NCBI GenBank assembly: GCA_964036155.1
Contig: OZ038423.1
Span: 54,141,249 to 54,205,248, forward strand
Source: Diploscapter coronatus
Lineage: Eukaryota > Nematoda > Chromadorea > Rhabditida > Rhabditidae
Length of the DNA: 64,000 nt
Reading direction: 5' to 3'
A model generated the notes under the pieces. It made no database searches. It had not been told where the DNA came from and saw nothing but the letters and a program-made list of their open reading frames with translations. Of the stretch, positions 51,020 to 63,400 are shown one piece after another (position 1 is the first letter of the stretch; every line of letters starts with the position of its first letter). Position numbers and translations under genes: made by a program.

Positions 51020-53108
51020 TCAATTTACCTTTCTCTGCGAAGTAGAAGAAGGCGTAGAACTGTCTTCCTCTGTCCACCAACACGGCTCTCCTTGAATCAA
51101 AAACACGAAGACAATGTTCATCAAGCACTGAAATTTTCACAACTTTACTAAATAACTAGAAATTATGAATTCTTACGAGAGTGATAGAAACGAAAAGGAA
51201 CACGTTTCTCCATTCTTCTTGAGTGTTCTGTGGTGCAAACAGACTGATGATGGCAGGCAGGATGAGCATTGTGATTGTCAGGCCGAGTGACAGATTGCCA
51301 GTGACGAATGTGCTGAAAAGATTTATTATCAATTTCGAAAAAAGGTTGAATAACATTGTTAGTGGATAGTTTCCATAATTTTTTTTTGATAATAATGCAA
51401 AATTTACCTATATTGCTTTGAGATAACCGGTCCAGCTTTATAGAATCCTCCGGCTGCGGCGCCCAAAATCGTCGTTGAAAGTGTCAGCAGGAGGACGTTC
51501 ACTGACTGAAAAGCGATTGATTTTATTAGAAAAGGATTGGGAACTTCCTGACCTTGTGCTCTGTGCCCATGAATCCCAAAACAGTCAAAAGGACTGCAGA
51601 TCCAACGAAAGCTACAGTATTGAACATCCTGAACTTGTTCGTTTCGGAAAGGAAATGAATTTTATCAGAGATGAATCCTGAAATGTAATATTCATTGTCA
51701 CTCATGGAAATTGTGTAGTATGTTCACCGATGGTGATTTTGACACAGAATTGTCCTATTGGAGGAAGGGCAGAGCTAAATCCCGTCGACGTCGTTTTTAG
51801 ATCCAATACTTGTGAGAGATAGGTTGGGGAGAAGAGAAACACGGTGTTCACAAGAACGCTAAATATTTTCTAAGTGAGCAGAGAATGGTCGGAATTCCTA
51901 CAAATTTCCGATAGAAGCGAACCAAATGCCCCAAATCGCAGGTGTCTTGAGAATGGCTTTGTACGGCACTTTGCTGGCTGCTTTCTTGCTGAAACCAAAA
52001 GTAGTGAAATTCACAATCCCTGAAGTATCTAACTTCATCGGTGAAACTTTATTCCTTGAGATTTTGTCAAATTCGACTTGTTTAACCATGGGATGCTTGC
52101 CAGGATTGTTCCGATAAACCAGCGCATAAATCGTGAAAATGACGACTGTCGCTCCACCGTGGACGTAGAAAATGGATGGCCAGCTATAATTAAACCTGAT
52201 AATTGCTGTAAATTGTTAAAAGTTTTACCCAAGTGAATCGCAGAGAGCTCCCGAAACTGGATTTGTTATCGCGGGACTTAATTGAACATACGCTACCAGG
52301 GATGAGACGAAGATGCCATTCTTGAGACATTTTTATGATTCTTGAAAAGTTGAATCAGAAAACCTGCTTATGATACGACCACCGAGCTACAAATGCGCCA
52401 ATCACTGGGAAGTTGGATGCGAAGGCGAGTCCTTGCAAAACTCTGCATACGAGAAGATAGCCGAATCCGTGATGGATTGTGAAGGGAATGAGGAATGTGA
52501 CTGCGCCGGACAAGAAACCGAGCACTGTGAAGACAGTGCGAATGCCGAACTTGTTGATGAGCAGAACGACAGGGAGGTTGCCGGCTAGTGCAGCGGCAGC
52601 TACGACGGAAATCGCTATCGACTTTTCGCCTGAATTGCATTTTATCATTTAGTTCTGAAAAAGCGTATGATCTCTTATCAAAAGATGATGAAATCGTCAC
52701 GAATCGCTTCTTTCTTACAGAAACCATGACTTACTTCCAGTAAACTCGTGGAATTTAGAGTTCGTCGTTTTATTGTCAGGCACCATACATACAATCGCGA
52801 AATTGAATGTCAAGATATTCGACCTGCAAATCGCCTTATTTATACCAACTGAAATGTAACTCATGGCATACCAAATGATAGTTAGACAGAACAATACCAA
52901 CACCATGATGACAAATCTCGTTCGTGTGCCGAAAATGGCAAAAGATCGTTCCTTTAAAGAAAGAACAATTATTTTTAAACCTGTTGAGAATTTTACATAC
53001 CTTAGCAACTTCCTTACTTGGAAACATAGCATCAGCCATATCATCGACAATAGTCCATCTTTTCATGGACGGAGAAGATTCGGAAGAATCAGTGACAGTA
53101 GAGGGCAT
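51020..53108 (-). CDS. SLC17-like major-facilitator transporter (paralogue B)
   Basis: A second SLC17-like carrier, clearly homologous to the one at 36641-42000. Twelve phase-consistent exons from high to low coordinate: 53001-53108, 52872-52951, 52735-52823, 52364-52629, 52229-52320, 52034-52183, 51902-51988, 51728-51858, 51553-51677, 51408-51505, 51177-51312, 51029-51127. They give 487 codons, then VN and a stop if the last donor-like site is not used. Motifs include WSNILTFNFAIVCM, an NKT glycosylation site in the first loop, FASNFPVIGAF, GWPSIFYVHGGA, YRNNPGKHP, GFISDKIHFL and GEPCWW. Two introns (52824-52871, 48 nt; 51989-52033, 45 nt) are multiples of three with no in-frame stop, so retention would insert 16 and 15 residues. 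Paralogue A has a further C-terminal exon after the matching donor, so a last exon may be missed here. Confidence 0.9.
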
Positions 53109-53629
53109 TCTGAAAGAGCTTTTCTAAAAGGAGTCTATAGCACAATTCAATTAATGATAAAATGATTGCCCAAGGCGAGAAATCGACTGATAATTTATGA
53201 GCCGAAAGAGTGTTACTGACGAAATTCACGAGAAAATGGGTGCTCAAAGAAAATAGTTTCTTCTTTTATACTTTCGTACAATCACATTAGAATATTTTAT
53301 CATCCTAGAATGTATTCAATAGATGAGAAATGTTCGCAATCTCGGCTCTAATTCGGAATTCGAGTTTGTATTGTTTAGACTTCATTTAGAACTATTACTT
53401 TCCCACATTGATTACAATTCAATTTACGAATTCACCTGAGAATTGTCACCCAACTATAGATTGAATAATGAGCATATCAGATAAATTAACTTTGTCGGCT
53501 AGAATGACAAACTACGGGCATCTATATAGCCATTTTTGCTATAGTCAGTAGTTTTTGATTGATGATGAATAATAAGTTTAGTTGGTTGAGTTTGAACGAA
53601 TTATTTTCGAATGAGTAGAAAAATCAATG
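53109..53629. other. Short intergenic region
   Basis: No gene seen between paralogue B and the next minus-strand gene. It should contain the promoter of paralogue B. Confidence 0.45.
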
Positions 53630-54519
53630 TCAAGAATCATGGTGCATCGTTTGAGTGACCGAAGAAGCACATGCATGAGCTCTCTTTCTTCCTTTTCGAG
53701 TATTTCTTTTTCCCCGTTCTGTTTCTCTATTTGACTTCAACAGACTGCTCTGTTCTTCAATGTTGTATCTTAACTTCAGCCGTTCGCCGTATATTTGACC
53801 AAAACGAAAGACGCATAAAACGGAAAGAAAGATAGAGCTGCAGAAGAAGGGATCTCTGTACTTGCACAATCTGCCAAAGCTATTCGAAAAATAACCTAGT
53901 TTTATCTAACACAATTAGTATTCTTGTTGAGGCATGCTACGCTTATGTATTTTAGTGAGCCAACTCTTATGACATTTTTCACACTTGGAAATAACATAGG
54001 ATAGCAATAGTCCTACAAGTCCCATTCAGATTGCTTAATAAAAATGAGCCTTTCAAGGCAGATAAAGTGATGCATTGATCCAAACTTTGTGTACCACTGT
54101 ATATGCAGGTGACGAAATTTTCCTACCAACCTAATATTTGTAACATGGAGATTGGATATTGAAGATTCGTAAAGAAAAAATACTGGAGAGTATATAATAA
54201 AATTAAAGTAAAGGAAGAATTTTTACAGATCTTTCTACTTTATAATTTATGGCTGATATTTTTCTAACAGAATAATAATAATAATATGATTGATAAAAAT
54301 ATTTCGAAAGCATGTTGCTAAAATGATTTGGTGAATGTTTGATAAATAATCTGACCGAAACAAAATGACCATTATAGTTCATAAGGCATAGAGTGCTTAC
54401 AGTTGTTGTGTTTCCTCTTCTGGGTGCTCACTTTCAGTCGATTTTTTGCCCCTTTGCCCCTGCCTTAATTCATTCATAATCCGCTCATTATTGACCAATT
54501 TTGTTATCTCTGATTCCAT
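53630..54519 (-). CDS. Putative small one-pass membrane protein
   Basis: Two exons, 54401-54519 and 53630-53870, join in phase to about 119 aa. An acceptor-like TATTTCAG stands three bases before the ATG, as for spliced-leader addition. The N-terminal 40 residues are charged and helical (MESEITKLVNNERIMNEL...). A hydrophobic segment follows at about residues 48-62 (FFCSSIFLSVLCVF), then a strongly basic tail (RGKRNTRKGRKR). No family is recognised. The 530-nt intron is long for this window, so exon 2 is the less certain part. Confidence 0.45.
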
Positions 54520-55781
54520 CTTCTGAAATAGTAATTTGTTGTTAAATTTTGAGCAATCAAATTATAAATAATACGTACAGACACATTCTTTTGATATCGT
54601 TATGCATTTTTTTGTCATTCAAAAGAGCTATTTTAAAATTACGAGGTTATTTTAGGGTCAAATAATCAAAGGCAACAAAAATTGAAAAACCAAATAAGCA
54701 TTCATCATTAAATTGGATTCTTCATGGAAGCTGCTAAACTTGAACGGTATGGGTAAATATTTATAGTCGCGCAGCTCCTTTCTAGTTTTGCTTTGTAGAC
54801 TAGATTTGATACAGCTATAACTTTCCGCGATTATAAATTGCTGATTCGGCATTTTTATCTGATATTCAGTTTTGGATGCAAAACTACGATGAACAATAAA
54901 AAACGGTATCTATGTAGAAAAGGCTCAAAGAATACATAAATCAGGAAAACATCGGAATAAATCAGAGCTCTGCAGGGCGATTTTCCTGTCTGAGGGCGTT
55001 TAAATATGTGCCTGAGAATGAGCATATCGCCGCTGTTCGATCTCAAAATATCCCACAATTCTTTGCAGCGATTTTTATTTGAACATCAGGATGGAATGTT
55101 GGAAATGTTCAATAGAAATGAATTGCACAGTAATTTTTCGCCGAAATTATCGAAATTATTCAAGAATGATACAATATTGCAATCAGTTAGTAATAATCAA
55201 AATAAGCTTACTTCTTCCTCTGAAAATTTGCCGAAACAATTCTGCATCGTTTGAATTCATCTACTTGAGTCGATAGTTGAAGCATACTAGGCAGTGGCAG
55301 TTTATTTATATTCTCAGCTAATTTGTATTTCTATAAACCATTCGATGCCTTAGTTAATGCAATGATTGTATAATCTGAGTATTCACTCAGTAAAGCCATC
55401 ATGCAGCTTCCATAGTTTATCGTTATGTCATTCAGCTTTCTTGCCTTTATGCGAATAGAGGTCAGCGACCAGGCGAAAGCAGATTGTAGGCAGACCGATC
55501 GAACTGATAATTCAACGCATCATATCAAAGAACAACAATTCACTATTCAGGTTAGGAAATTCTTACACGTCGTAAATAAGCACTTTCTATCTATGAAATT
55601 AAAAGAAGAATTTATTTCAACAATGAGGAGTTTATTTTATGGCACGTTTTTAAATTTATATTTGTATCAATTTATGCAATATGCAGACATTTTATCATTC
55701 TACGATCCCTGTGATTTCTGTTTGTTTCACTAGTAATTATTACATGTCAAAATCAATTACTGCTAATTAAATTTAGAATAA
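54520..55781. other. Region without a supported gene
   Basis: A 102-codon forward frame at 55425-55733 and shorter frames near 55006-55254 have AT-driven composition and no splice context. I leave them uncalled. Confidence 0.4.
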
Positions 55782-56732
55782 TTAGTATTCGATATCGTCA
55801 TAGACTGGAGCTCTCTTGTTGAATCCCCATAATTTAGGTCGAGAAGAGTCGGAATATGCCATTAGACTAGGATAGCCGCTTACATATTGGCGAACTCGTA
55901 CTGGGGTCTTCCATGGAGATCGTCCTATCGGATTGAAGGGTATCGACTAAAATAATTGAATAATAACAGATCATTTTATAGCGCACAATAGATGGTGCAA
56001 CAGTTGAAAATTTATTATGAATTCATATATCACTCGACCTAGCCAATTTATTGATCAGACTAGGTTTGCTATTTTACGGTGATCATCGAAATTTTAAGAA
56101 AATCCGTTATGTCCCAATTGAGCCAGTTCACGTAAAGTTGGGCGGGTAATATGTTCCTCGTTTTAATTCATCGATAATAAATTGAAACCTCGTAAATTAA
56201 AATGCGAGATAATTTCGACATGATCTATGCTTGTTCCGGAATGAGATGAGAGATGCTTTCAGTTACCATGTTGTTTTCGAATAATTTCCATAACTGATTA
56301 ATAAGGGAGCATTTTCAAGGTCTCGTGAAATTTCGAACAGAATTAAGTATATTTGAAAATTGAAAATTTTGAGTTTATTCCTGTAGTTTCTTTAACAAAC
56401 CAATAACCATAGAAGATGGTTGTTTATTAAAATTTGTTTTTCGTATTGAAAGTTGCGTGTATGCTAATTTCTGCAATACGCTGTGTATTGAAATTCTTAT
56501 TTAAAATCGCCCACTCGCTACATGTATTCATTCTTGTCGAGAAATTATATCAATTCATTCATAATTTTTCCCTCCTCTATCAGATCACATACTTTTGCAC
56601 CGAAATTTCACGGGGCCCGAAAAGGTTCCCTTGCAAAAATATTCTTACCCTTATAACTTTTCCCTGACTATCTGCGCAAGCATTGATCAACAAAACAAAT
56701 AGAGAAAGAATAATTGAAAATACAGAAGTCAT
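55782..56732 (-). CDS. Secreted peptide-precursor-like protein
   Basis: Two exons, 56649-56732 and 55782-55946, join in phase 0 to 82 aa. Residues 1 to about 20 form a signal peptide (MTSVFSIILSLFVLLINACA). The mature part is short and rich in Pro, Arg and Tyr. It contains a dibasic KR (about residues 72-73) that would release an acidic C-terminal peptide, APVYDDIEY, and a preceding peptide ending LWGFN. A TATTTCAG acceptor lies about 9 nt before the ATG. The layout fits a neuropeptide-like or other secreted peptide precursor, but there is no amidation glycine, no repeated peptide and no cysteine framework, and I recognise no family. A small structural secreted protein is the alternative. Confidence 0.6.
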
Positions 56733-59700
56733 CTGGCCGACCTGAAATAGTAAACATTCATTTAGAATTGCAACGAACGAATAACATGAAAATATCCTTC
56801 ATTTGAAGAAGAACATCGCAATTCAAAGTTCATATTCTAGCATGAAAGTTTGCCATTAGAAGAGAGTGTCAATGCATAAATAAGCGAAATTTTAGAGTCT
56901 GATGAGCATGAAAGTTTGATATAAAAAAATGCAGCCATTTTATTGCGTTTTTGTGTGATATTTGCAAAGAGAGTGGTCTTAGCTTCCCTAACCATATATC
57001 CCCCAGTCAAATGACGAGAATTTTGCACCAATTGCAGCTATAAATCGTGTAAATAATAAAGTCGGAAAGCAAGAAAGCATGAATGGACATTGACATTGAA
57101 AATAGAAAGTCGTATTGCAAAATAAAAATAGAAGAAGTAGAGGGTGGAACGCGGAAATTCAGAAATAGAAATAGAGAGTAAATTGAGTCAAGGAAATCAG
57201 AAGAAGGTTGAACTGAACAAGTTGTTGGGGGATGACTCGGTGAGCTGCAAAATCAAAGTCGAGAAATGAAGTGCGTTTGTAGACAATGCAGCTACAATTG
57301 ACATGTTTTGACGATGGACGAAAGGGTGTTTGATCGAATAATCGAAAAGGAAGAAGCTGCATGAGCAGATGCGAAATGTCTGGCTCTGACAGGAGCAGAA
57401 GACACGGGACAATTGAAATGCTGCAGAGGCGGCAGAGAAGAAGCAGGCAATGAGCCGGAAATCCACACGAAAGGCGATTACTTCTGACGCACTCGACACC
57501 CTCACCGAGGGTCAACTCGAATCGAGGAATTTATGTGGCAAATGTGAATTCCAAAATGCGAACAATGAGCTGATGATAATGCGAAATGGCACACTTGTTG
57601 GAGGCTAGTGGAAGAAGGACACTTAGGAAAAGAGGACTGGGGGCAAATGGAAAGAAAGGGGAAAATGCTTGGAATGCTCCTTGGCCTCCGTGTTTTAGGT
57701 AGCAGAGAAAAAGAGCTGCAATCTACAGTAGTCCTTCCTCTTTTTGAATGAAGCAAAGTAGATTCTCTCCTACACCCATAGACGTTAGACATAAACGTTT
57801 CGCAATCGGAAGGATCGAATAAAAAGTTTAAAAATGGGATAAATTTAGGGATTTTCTCATTCAAAAATTGGACTCTCCTACATTTATCGGGTGTAAGAAA
57901 AAGTCGAAAATTATATACCTACGTTGTCATATTCTTATGACGAATTTTAAGAAAATGGGCTCATGAAAAATTTAGGTATAAGACACAAACATGAATGTGT
58001 TCGCTTGAGAAGAATGAGAATGAACTTTCTCGAGAACATCGTCAAAGATATGACATCGAAGCAAAAAGTTATGGGGAATGGAGATAACGAATTTCATTAA
58101 TCTAAAGCTATTCTGAGCTCATATCTTGAATTTTCAGCGTTCAGAACATGCTAACCTGCTCATTTCAAGTTGCCAGTTAAAATTTTGTTCTGCTATATTT
58201 TCCAATTCTTATGTTGCCAATTTAAAAATGAGATAATACCTTTCAGAGCATCAAATTCACAACACATATTCATCTACACTGTGCTCAAGGCTGTTCGGAC
58301 ATTGAACTTTGATAATTTCGGAATCGGAATTAGTTTTTTTGCGCCTTACAATAAAAATCGAATTCGAAATTCCGAACGTCTCTGATTCTGTTATACTTTA
58401 CCTGCATGAGTCCGTTTTGAGTTAGATAATTATAACTACGGTAGAGAAATAGATGAGCAAATATGCAGGAAGATCGCTAACCGGGGAACGAGGAACGTTG
58501 TTTGGAGTCAAATCGGCTATCGAACTGGAATGGGACGAATGAAAATGACAGAGAGCAGAATTATAGGAAGTGATAAAGGCAAGTGGACCACAGGATTCTA
58601 GACCTTCGGTGTCAATGCAACTCTCTATCCTCGATCCGCTTGCTTCCCTCCGAAACACGTCTATTTTCAGAAATAACGCTTTATTCCCTCCCCATTCTTC
58701 GTTTCCGTCTACATCATTCTTTCTCATGGACTGCCAATCTTCACCTTCTCCTTTACATTTTCGCTTCTTTCAAGGAAAATTCTTGAATACTTGAACTATA
58801 GCTGAGCCAAGCACTGGAAAAAGTTCAAGAGCGTGGCATTTCTGAGATCAAATATCGCGTTACGAAAAATATGAAAAAGATAATATAACATGATGAAGGA
58901 TGTTGAATTAAACTAGCTGAAACGAGGTGAGGGTGAGCGCATTTAGGCTTATTTATCAAGTACAAAGTGACTAGCATTTTGATCTGATAAATTATTCTTG
59001 TCTCCTATGTCAGCCGTAAATGTGCTAGATTAAAATGTCGGTATTGCACTTTAAAGAAGATGCTTGCCTTTAGTTCCCAGAAAACGGAAACTTTTGCATC
59101 AATGAATTCACATTCGTAACGTAAAAGTTGTTGTTTCGAATGTTTGAAACCATCATTCATAAGTGGAGAGAGGTTGCAAAAAATGCAGACGAAAAGTGTC
59201 ACTTCATCAGTTACTCTGACGAGCAATTATTCTTATAATGTTGTTATCCATAGAACTAGTGGAAAGTGCTAAAATTCAGTTTGATCTCATGGCTGTTTGG
59301 GAAAATAGAAGCGTAATTATGGTGAACAATGAGGTATGGATAATGATAAAATGGATTTTAATATAATTTTTGAATAAAATAATTTATGCACGTGATACGG
59401 TAGGAAGTAATTTTACCGTTTTACATCAGATATCATAAGCCTAGAGAACGATCAAGCTATTCTAAAGAAATGCAAAGCTTGTGCGTTTTTTGCAACGAAT
59501 GTCCAGTAAATGTAATTTTAATGTAAGTGACAGAAGGAGCTTTCACTCAGTGGAGACTAGCACATAATTGATAATTAACAAATGAATCACTAATTCACGA
59601 ATCACGAATTTGAGGACGAACAACCAGAATCTCCCTCGTGATCATTAGAAATTCAGGCAAAATATCGAGAGCGTAACTTATTTACGGAAATATGTGTTCT

Positions 59701-60119
59701 GTTTCGTGCTCGATTTATTGTTATGCGAGTGTAAAAATAAAATTCCATGAATATGACATAAAACGAAGCTATAAACTATTTTTCATACATACTAAATTTT
59801 AAAAAAAATGAAAACGATAAATATATATAAATTATTACCGTTTACTAATTAATTTCTGCAAAACCAAGATATTTCAATGTATTGGTAACAGGGATGTGTG
59901 AAGATTTTATTTGAAATTTTCCGAAGTCGCATTCCGTGCATCCCTGGCTAGTAATTTTACGTTCAAGGGCTTATATAAAAGCTAGAAATATTTAAGCTTC
60001 AAATTGAGTTATTTCTGACGTCAATGCATATTGGTAACAATACAAACTTTTTCTTTCAGAATAATATCGTGTTCATTAGTTTTGATGTTATCAAGAGATT
60101 TTCGTGCCAGACATAGTTT
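56733..60119. other. Region without a supported gene
   Basis: Overlapping minus-strand frames at 57159-57864 (102-120 codons) come from a G-rich plus strand that keeps several frames open together. They lack consistent splice structure. Nothing else stands out. Confidence 0.4.
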
Positions 60120-60437
60120 TTATTCTACTTCTTCGCAAACTCTAGAGAACCTTGAACTGTGGCAGATTGGAGTTGGATTTGTAGAATTGTAGTGGCGGAC
60201 TGAATAACTGAATTCCAGTGGCCGGATGCAAGAATGTGGAAGTTCTTCCAGTTCAACCAACCAGTATTTTTCTGCGCCAAAGACGCAACAAGGAGAAGTT
60301 TGTGAATATCTCGGATACATAAACAGGTACAATATCCTAATGAATGTGGTCGTTTTGTATCCACAGATATTGTCCCAAAAGTACATAGTCTTCTCTTTAT
60401 AATTCACTACTGATATTTCTCTTCCAATTTCAGCCAT
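60120..60437 (-). CDS. Hypothetical 105-codon open frame
   Basis: An unspliced frame (MAEIGREISVVNYKEKTMYF...) with protein-like composition, and a second overlapping frame of 79 codons. The opening faintly resembles a kelch blade, but no glycine pair or other signature is present. It may be an exon of an unresolved gene or chance. Confidence 0.22.
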   Translation of the reverse strand: MAEIGREISVVNYKEKTMYFWDNICGYKTTTFIRILYLFMYPRYSQTSPCCVFGAEKYWLVELEELPHSCIRPLEFSYSVRHYNSTNPTPICHSSRFSRVCEEVE

Positions 60438-63400
60438 GACATTTAGTTGTATGTAAAAAATATTTTCCCTTTTGATAAAATTTTCAAGGAAAAGTAAATG
60501 AAAGATTTGAAAACATTTACTGACACATTCTTAGTAGACTTGAATCTTAATACTGTAATCCTCGTGAGATTTTCTCACGAATAATCAAAACAAATCCTAT
60601 TAAAAACATTTTTTGTTATTTCGTTTCCAGATATATTTTATCTTGCGCTATAAGTTTCTTTTAAAATTTAGCAGATAAACATTTTTAAATGGTATGTGCT
60701 CCAATGGCAGTATAAGCGGTGTCAGAATAAAAATAAAACATAATTGCATTATTATATTCGTTTATTTTTGCTTCGGCTTTTCTATACTTGAACTTAATGA
60801 ATTCGTCTATTATCTAAATTATTCAGTATTTCATGCACCTCACAAATGAAAACATTGTGAGGTAAATGCTGACGACACATCAGTAAAAGTATTTACTGAT
60901 TGCTTACATAGTCTTGTTAATCGTTTCGTCATTTCTAAAATTATTTAGTTTCCAACAAATCGAACGGCATCGAATATCTAATCAATTTTATTGTTGACAA
61001 ATTTTCTTGCATCTCTCTCGAAGTGCAAGTTACGATAACTTGCAATACTAAATGAATTTTTTCGCGACAGTTCAAGAATAATCTAGTTTAGCTTTCTGAT
61101 CTTCGATTAATTACAGTAGTTTTCATGACTCTAGACTGCCATTTCTTGTGCAAACTTGCGGTCAACAGCATTTCTTCCTAGTCCTCTTCTCTTATTTCGA
61201 CTTTAACTAATCCAGTCTTTAGTTTCATAAACATCGCACTCAATGCTCATTTAGTGGCAGATGTTTCACAAGGCCTTATCAAAATTGGTCAAGTATAAAT
61301 AGCCTTTCAAAGCATAGAATTTAAATTTATTTTGCTGCGCATAATGAAATAGTTTTGGGTGGGTAAATAGTCAAACATTTTCAGTTGTTTATGATATCTG
61401 GAAAGGGACTTTGGGAATTTTATAGGAGTTTTTAAAGATTTTGGACTTCACTTTAATATTGCCTTCTAAAATGGGATACCGGTTTCTATTGAGCATTTTC
61501 TTAACTTTTAATGCTTAACGTTCGTGTTATAATCTAGAAAATTGCATTTTAAAGGTGAGTAATATTTGTTTACTACAATTACAAGGCTGCAAAAATTTTT
61601 CGAATTGAAAATGTTATCGCACTGGCGGTAATTTCGTTTAGAAAATTTCAACACCATGTAAGCAAACTTGAGCATAATATGCGTGATTAGTTTAGACGAC
61701 CTATTATAATTTATTAGGGCACAAATACTCGAATATGCAATTTCGAGATCGTTTGGCGTTCCAAAATAACCCAATTTACTGACACCCACTCGACTATAAA
61801 AGAGTTCATTTCATTAATTTTGCTCAAAATGTTATGCTGTTTTACTATAAAACATGCAAGCGCCTACGAATTTCGAAAATTTCAAAGATAAGGACTCTTC
61901 TCTTGTAACTTGTAACCCGAATCCTAAATTTCAAAGAGCATACGTCTATATTTTTGTTACACACTTTAGTTTACATTACATGTTTTCGTATTACTTTTCG
62001 TGTTACGTATGAAAATGCCGACTTTAAGATCAACATAGTTTTTTATGGTTCAATTTATTTTTTGACTAAACAAAGAATATTAACTAAAATCATTTTTTAA
62101 ATAAATACATCCTTCGTAAAAAGCGATAAAAATCCCCTAAACGTTTGTTCCAGGTACGACCAGGTCTTAGTCTTCTCAAAAGATCGAGTTGTTGAAAATA
62201 TTCATTTTTAATTCATAAAAAATTGTGGATACGCTTGAGTTCAACGAAACTATAAAGGAAGTTTCATTATTCCCGGTTATTTATTTTGTGAGCCTCTTGA
62301 CCGTAATCCCTATCAGACTGCCCTCGATTAGAAATGATTATCGCGAATCTCTATGTATCCCCTCTTATGCCATTACATTTGTGTGACGATCCAGTTATTT
62401 TTCATTTTTCGATATCGCCTTTTTGTCGTTATTCGTCAAACAAAATATGCCATTAGACGCATTATTTTCTGGCTGTTTTTTCGTACTTTGAACCGCTATT
62501 TTCGGAATTTTCGCAATAGTTACTCATCCGCCGAGGATATTTGTAATCTGCTTACAAAATTATTATCCTAAAGAGTGATCAGCGAATTTTCTATAACTAT
62601 TTAAAATGATCCACTTTCGTAGTACAATTGAGCACTGCAACAATATTTCTAGGGTCGAGATTCGAGCTGGAATAACTCGAATTTCATATGTGAATATTTG
62701 CCCAATTGTATCATTTGGTATTGGCATCTGCGTCACACAGCTTAGCACTTCTCCGTCAATTCGACCTACTTCCATTCTCCCAGCCATTTGAATGCCACAC
62801 ATTTCGAGCGTATTTTCATCTGCTTTGTTTCGTGTCGAGTCCCACGCATAATGGGTCAAATTTCATGGGCGAATGTTGCCTCTCTCCTTCATGATTCACG
62901 ACTACTGCTTTGGAGATCTGAAGAAATCCTGCATAGTTTTGAAATACCAAAATTCGTTCTATTTCGCGACTCTCCAATTACAAAGACAACGTTGCCGTAA
63001 CGGAGTCGAATTACGCTTTACCCTGCAGGCGGATGGCCTTTCTCCATTCCCCATTCAGAGCCATTCATAGTAGTTGACGAGTTTGCGAACTTTCTCACAT
63101 TCATTCATTAGGAAGCATTAGAATTAATCAGCTCATTGTCCTTCCTCAATTCGGAAATTAGGCATGCGTCCCTGCTTCTTCTGGATATCATTGCTTCATA
63201 AGGGTAACTTCTCCATTTCCACGTCAACCTTCCCCCACGAACAGGCCGAGCTCATTAAATTTTCACGTGAGAAGTACTTTCTGTAGGCGGAGCAGTGCCA
63301 ATTGCTATCTGCCCGAATGAATTATTCGCCCGTTCGACTTCGTGGCTCTTGATGAAAATTCCTTCGTTTTTATCGGATTATCTTCGTAAACAAGTCCAGT

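Noticed and set aside
57159..57864. Three overlapping minus-strand frames of 102-120 codons
   Set aside because: A purine-rich plus strand keeps several minus frames open at once. The peptides are Ser/Cys/Pro-rich without motifs, and no consistent splice structure is seen.
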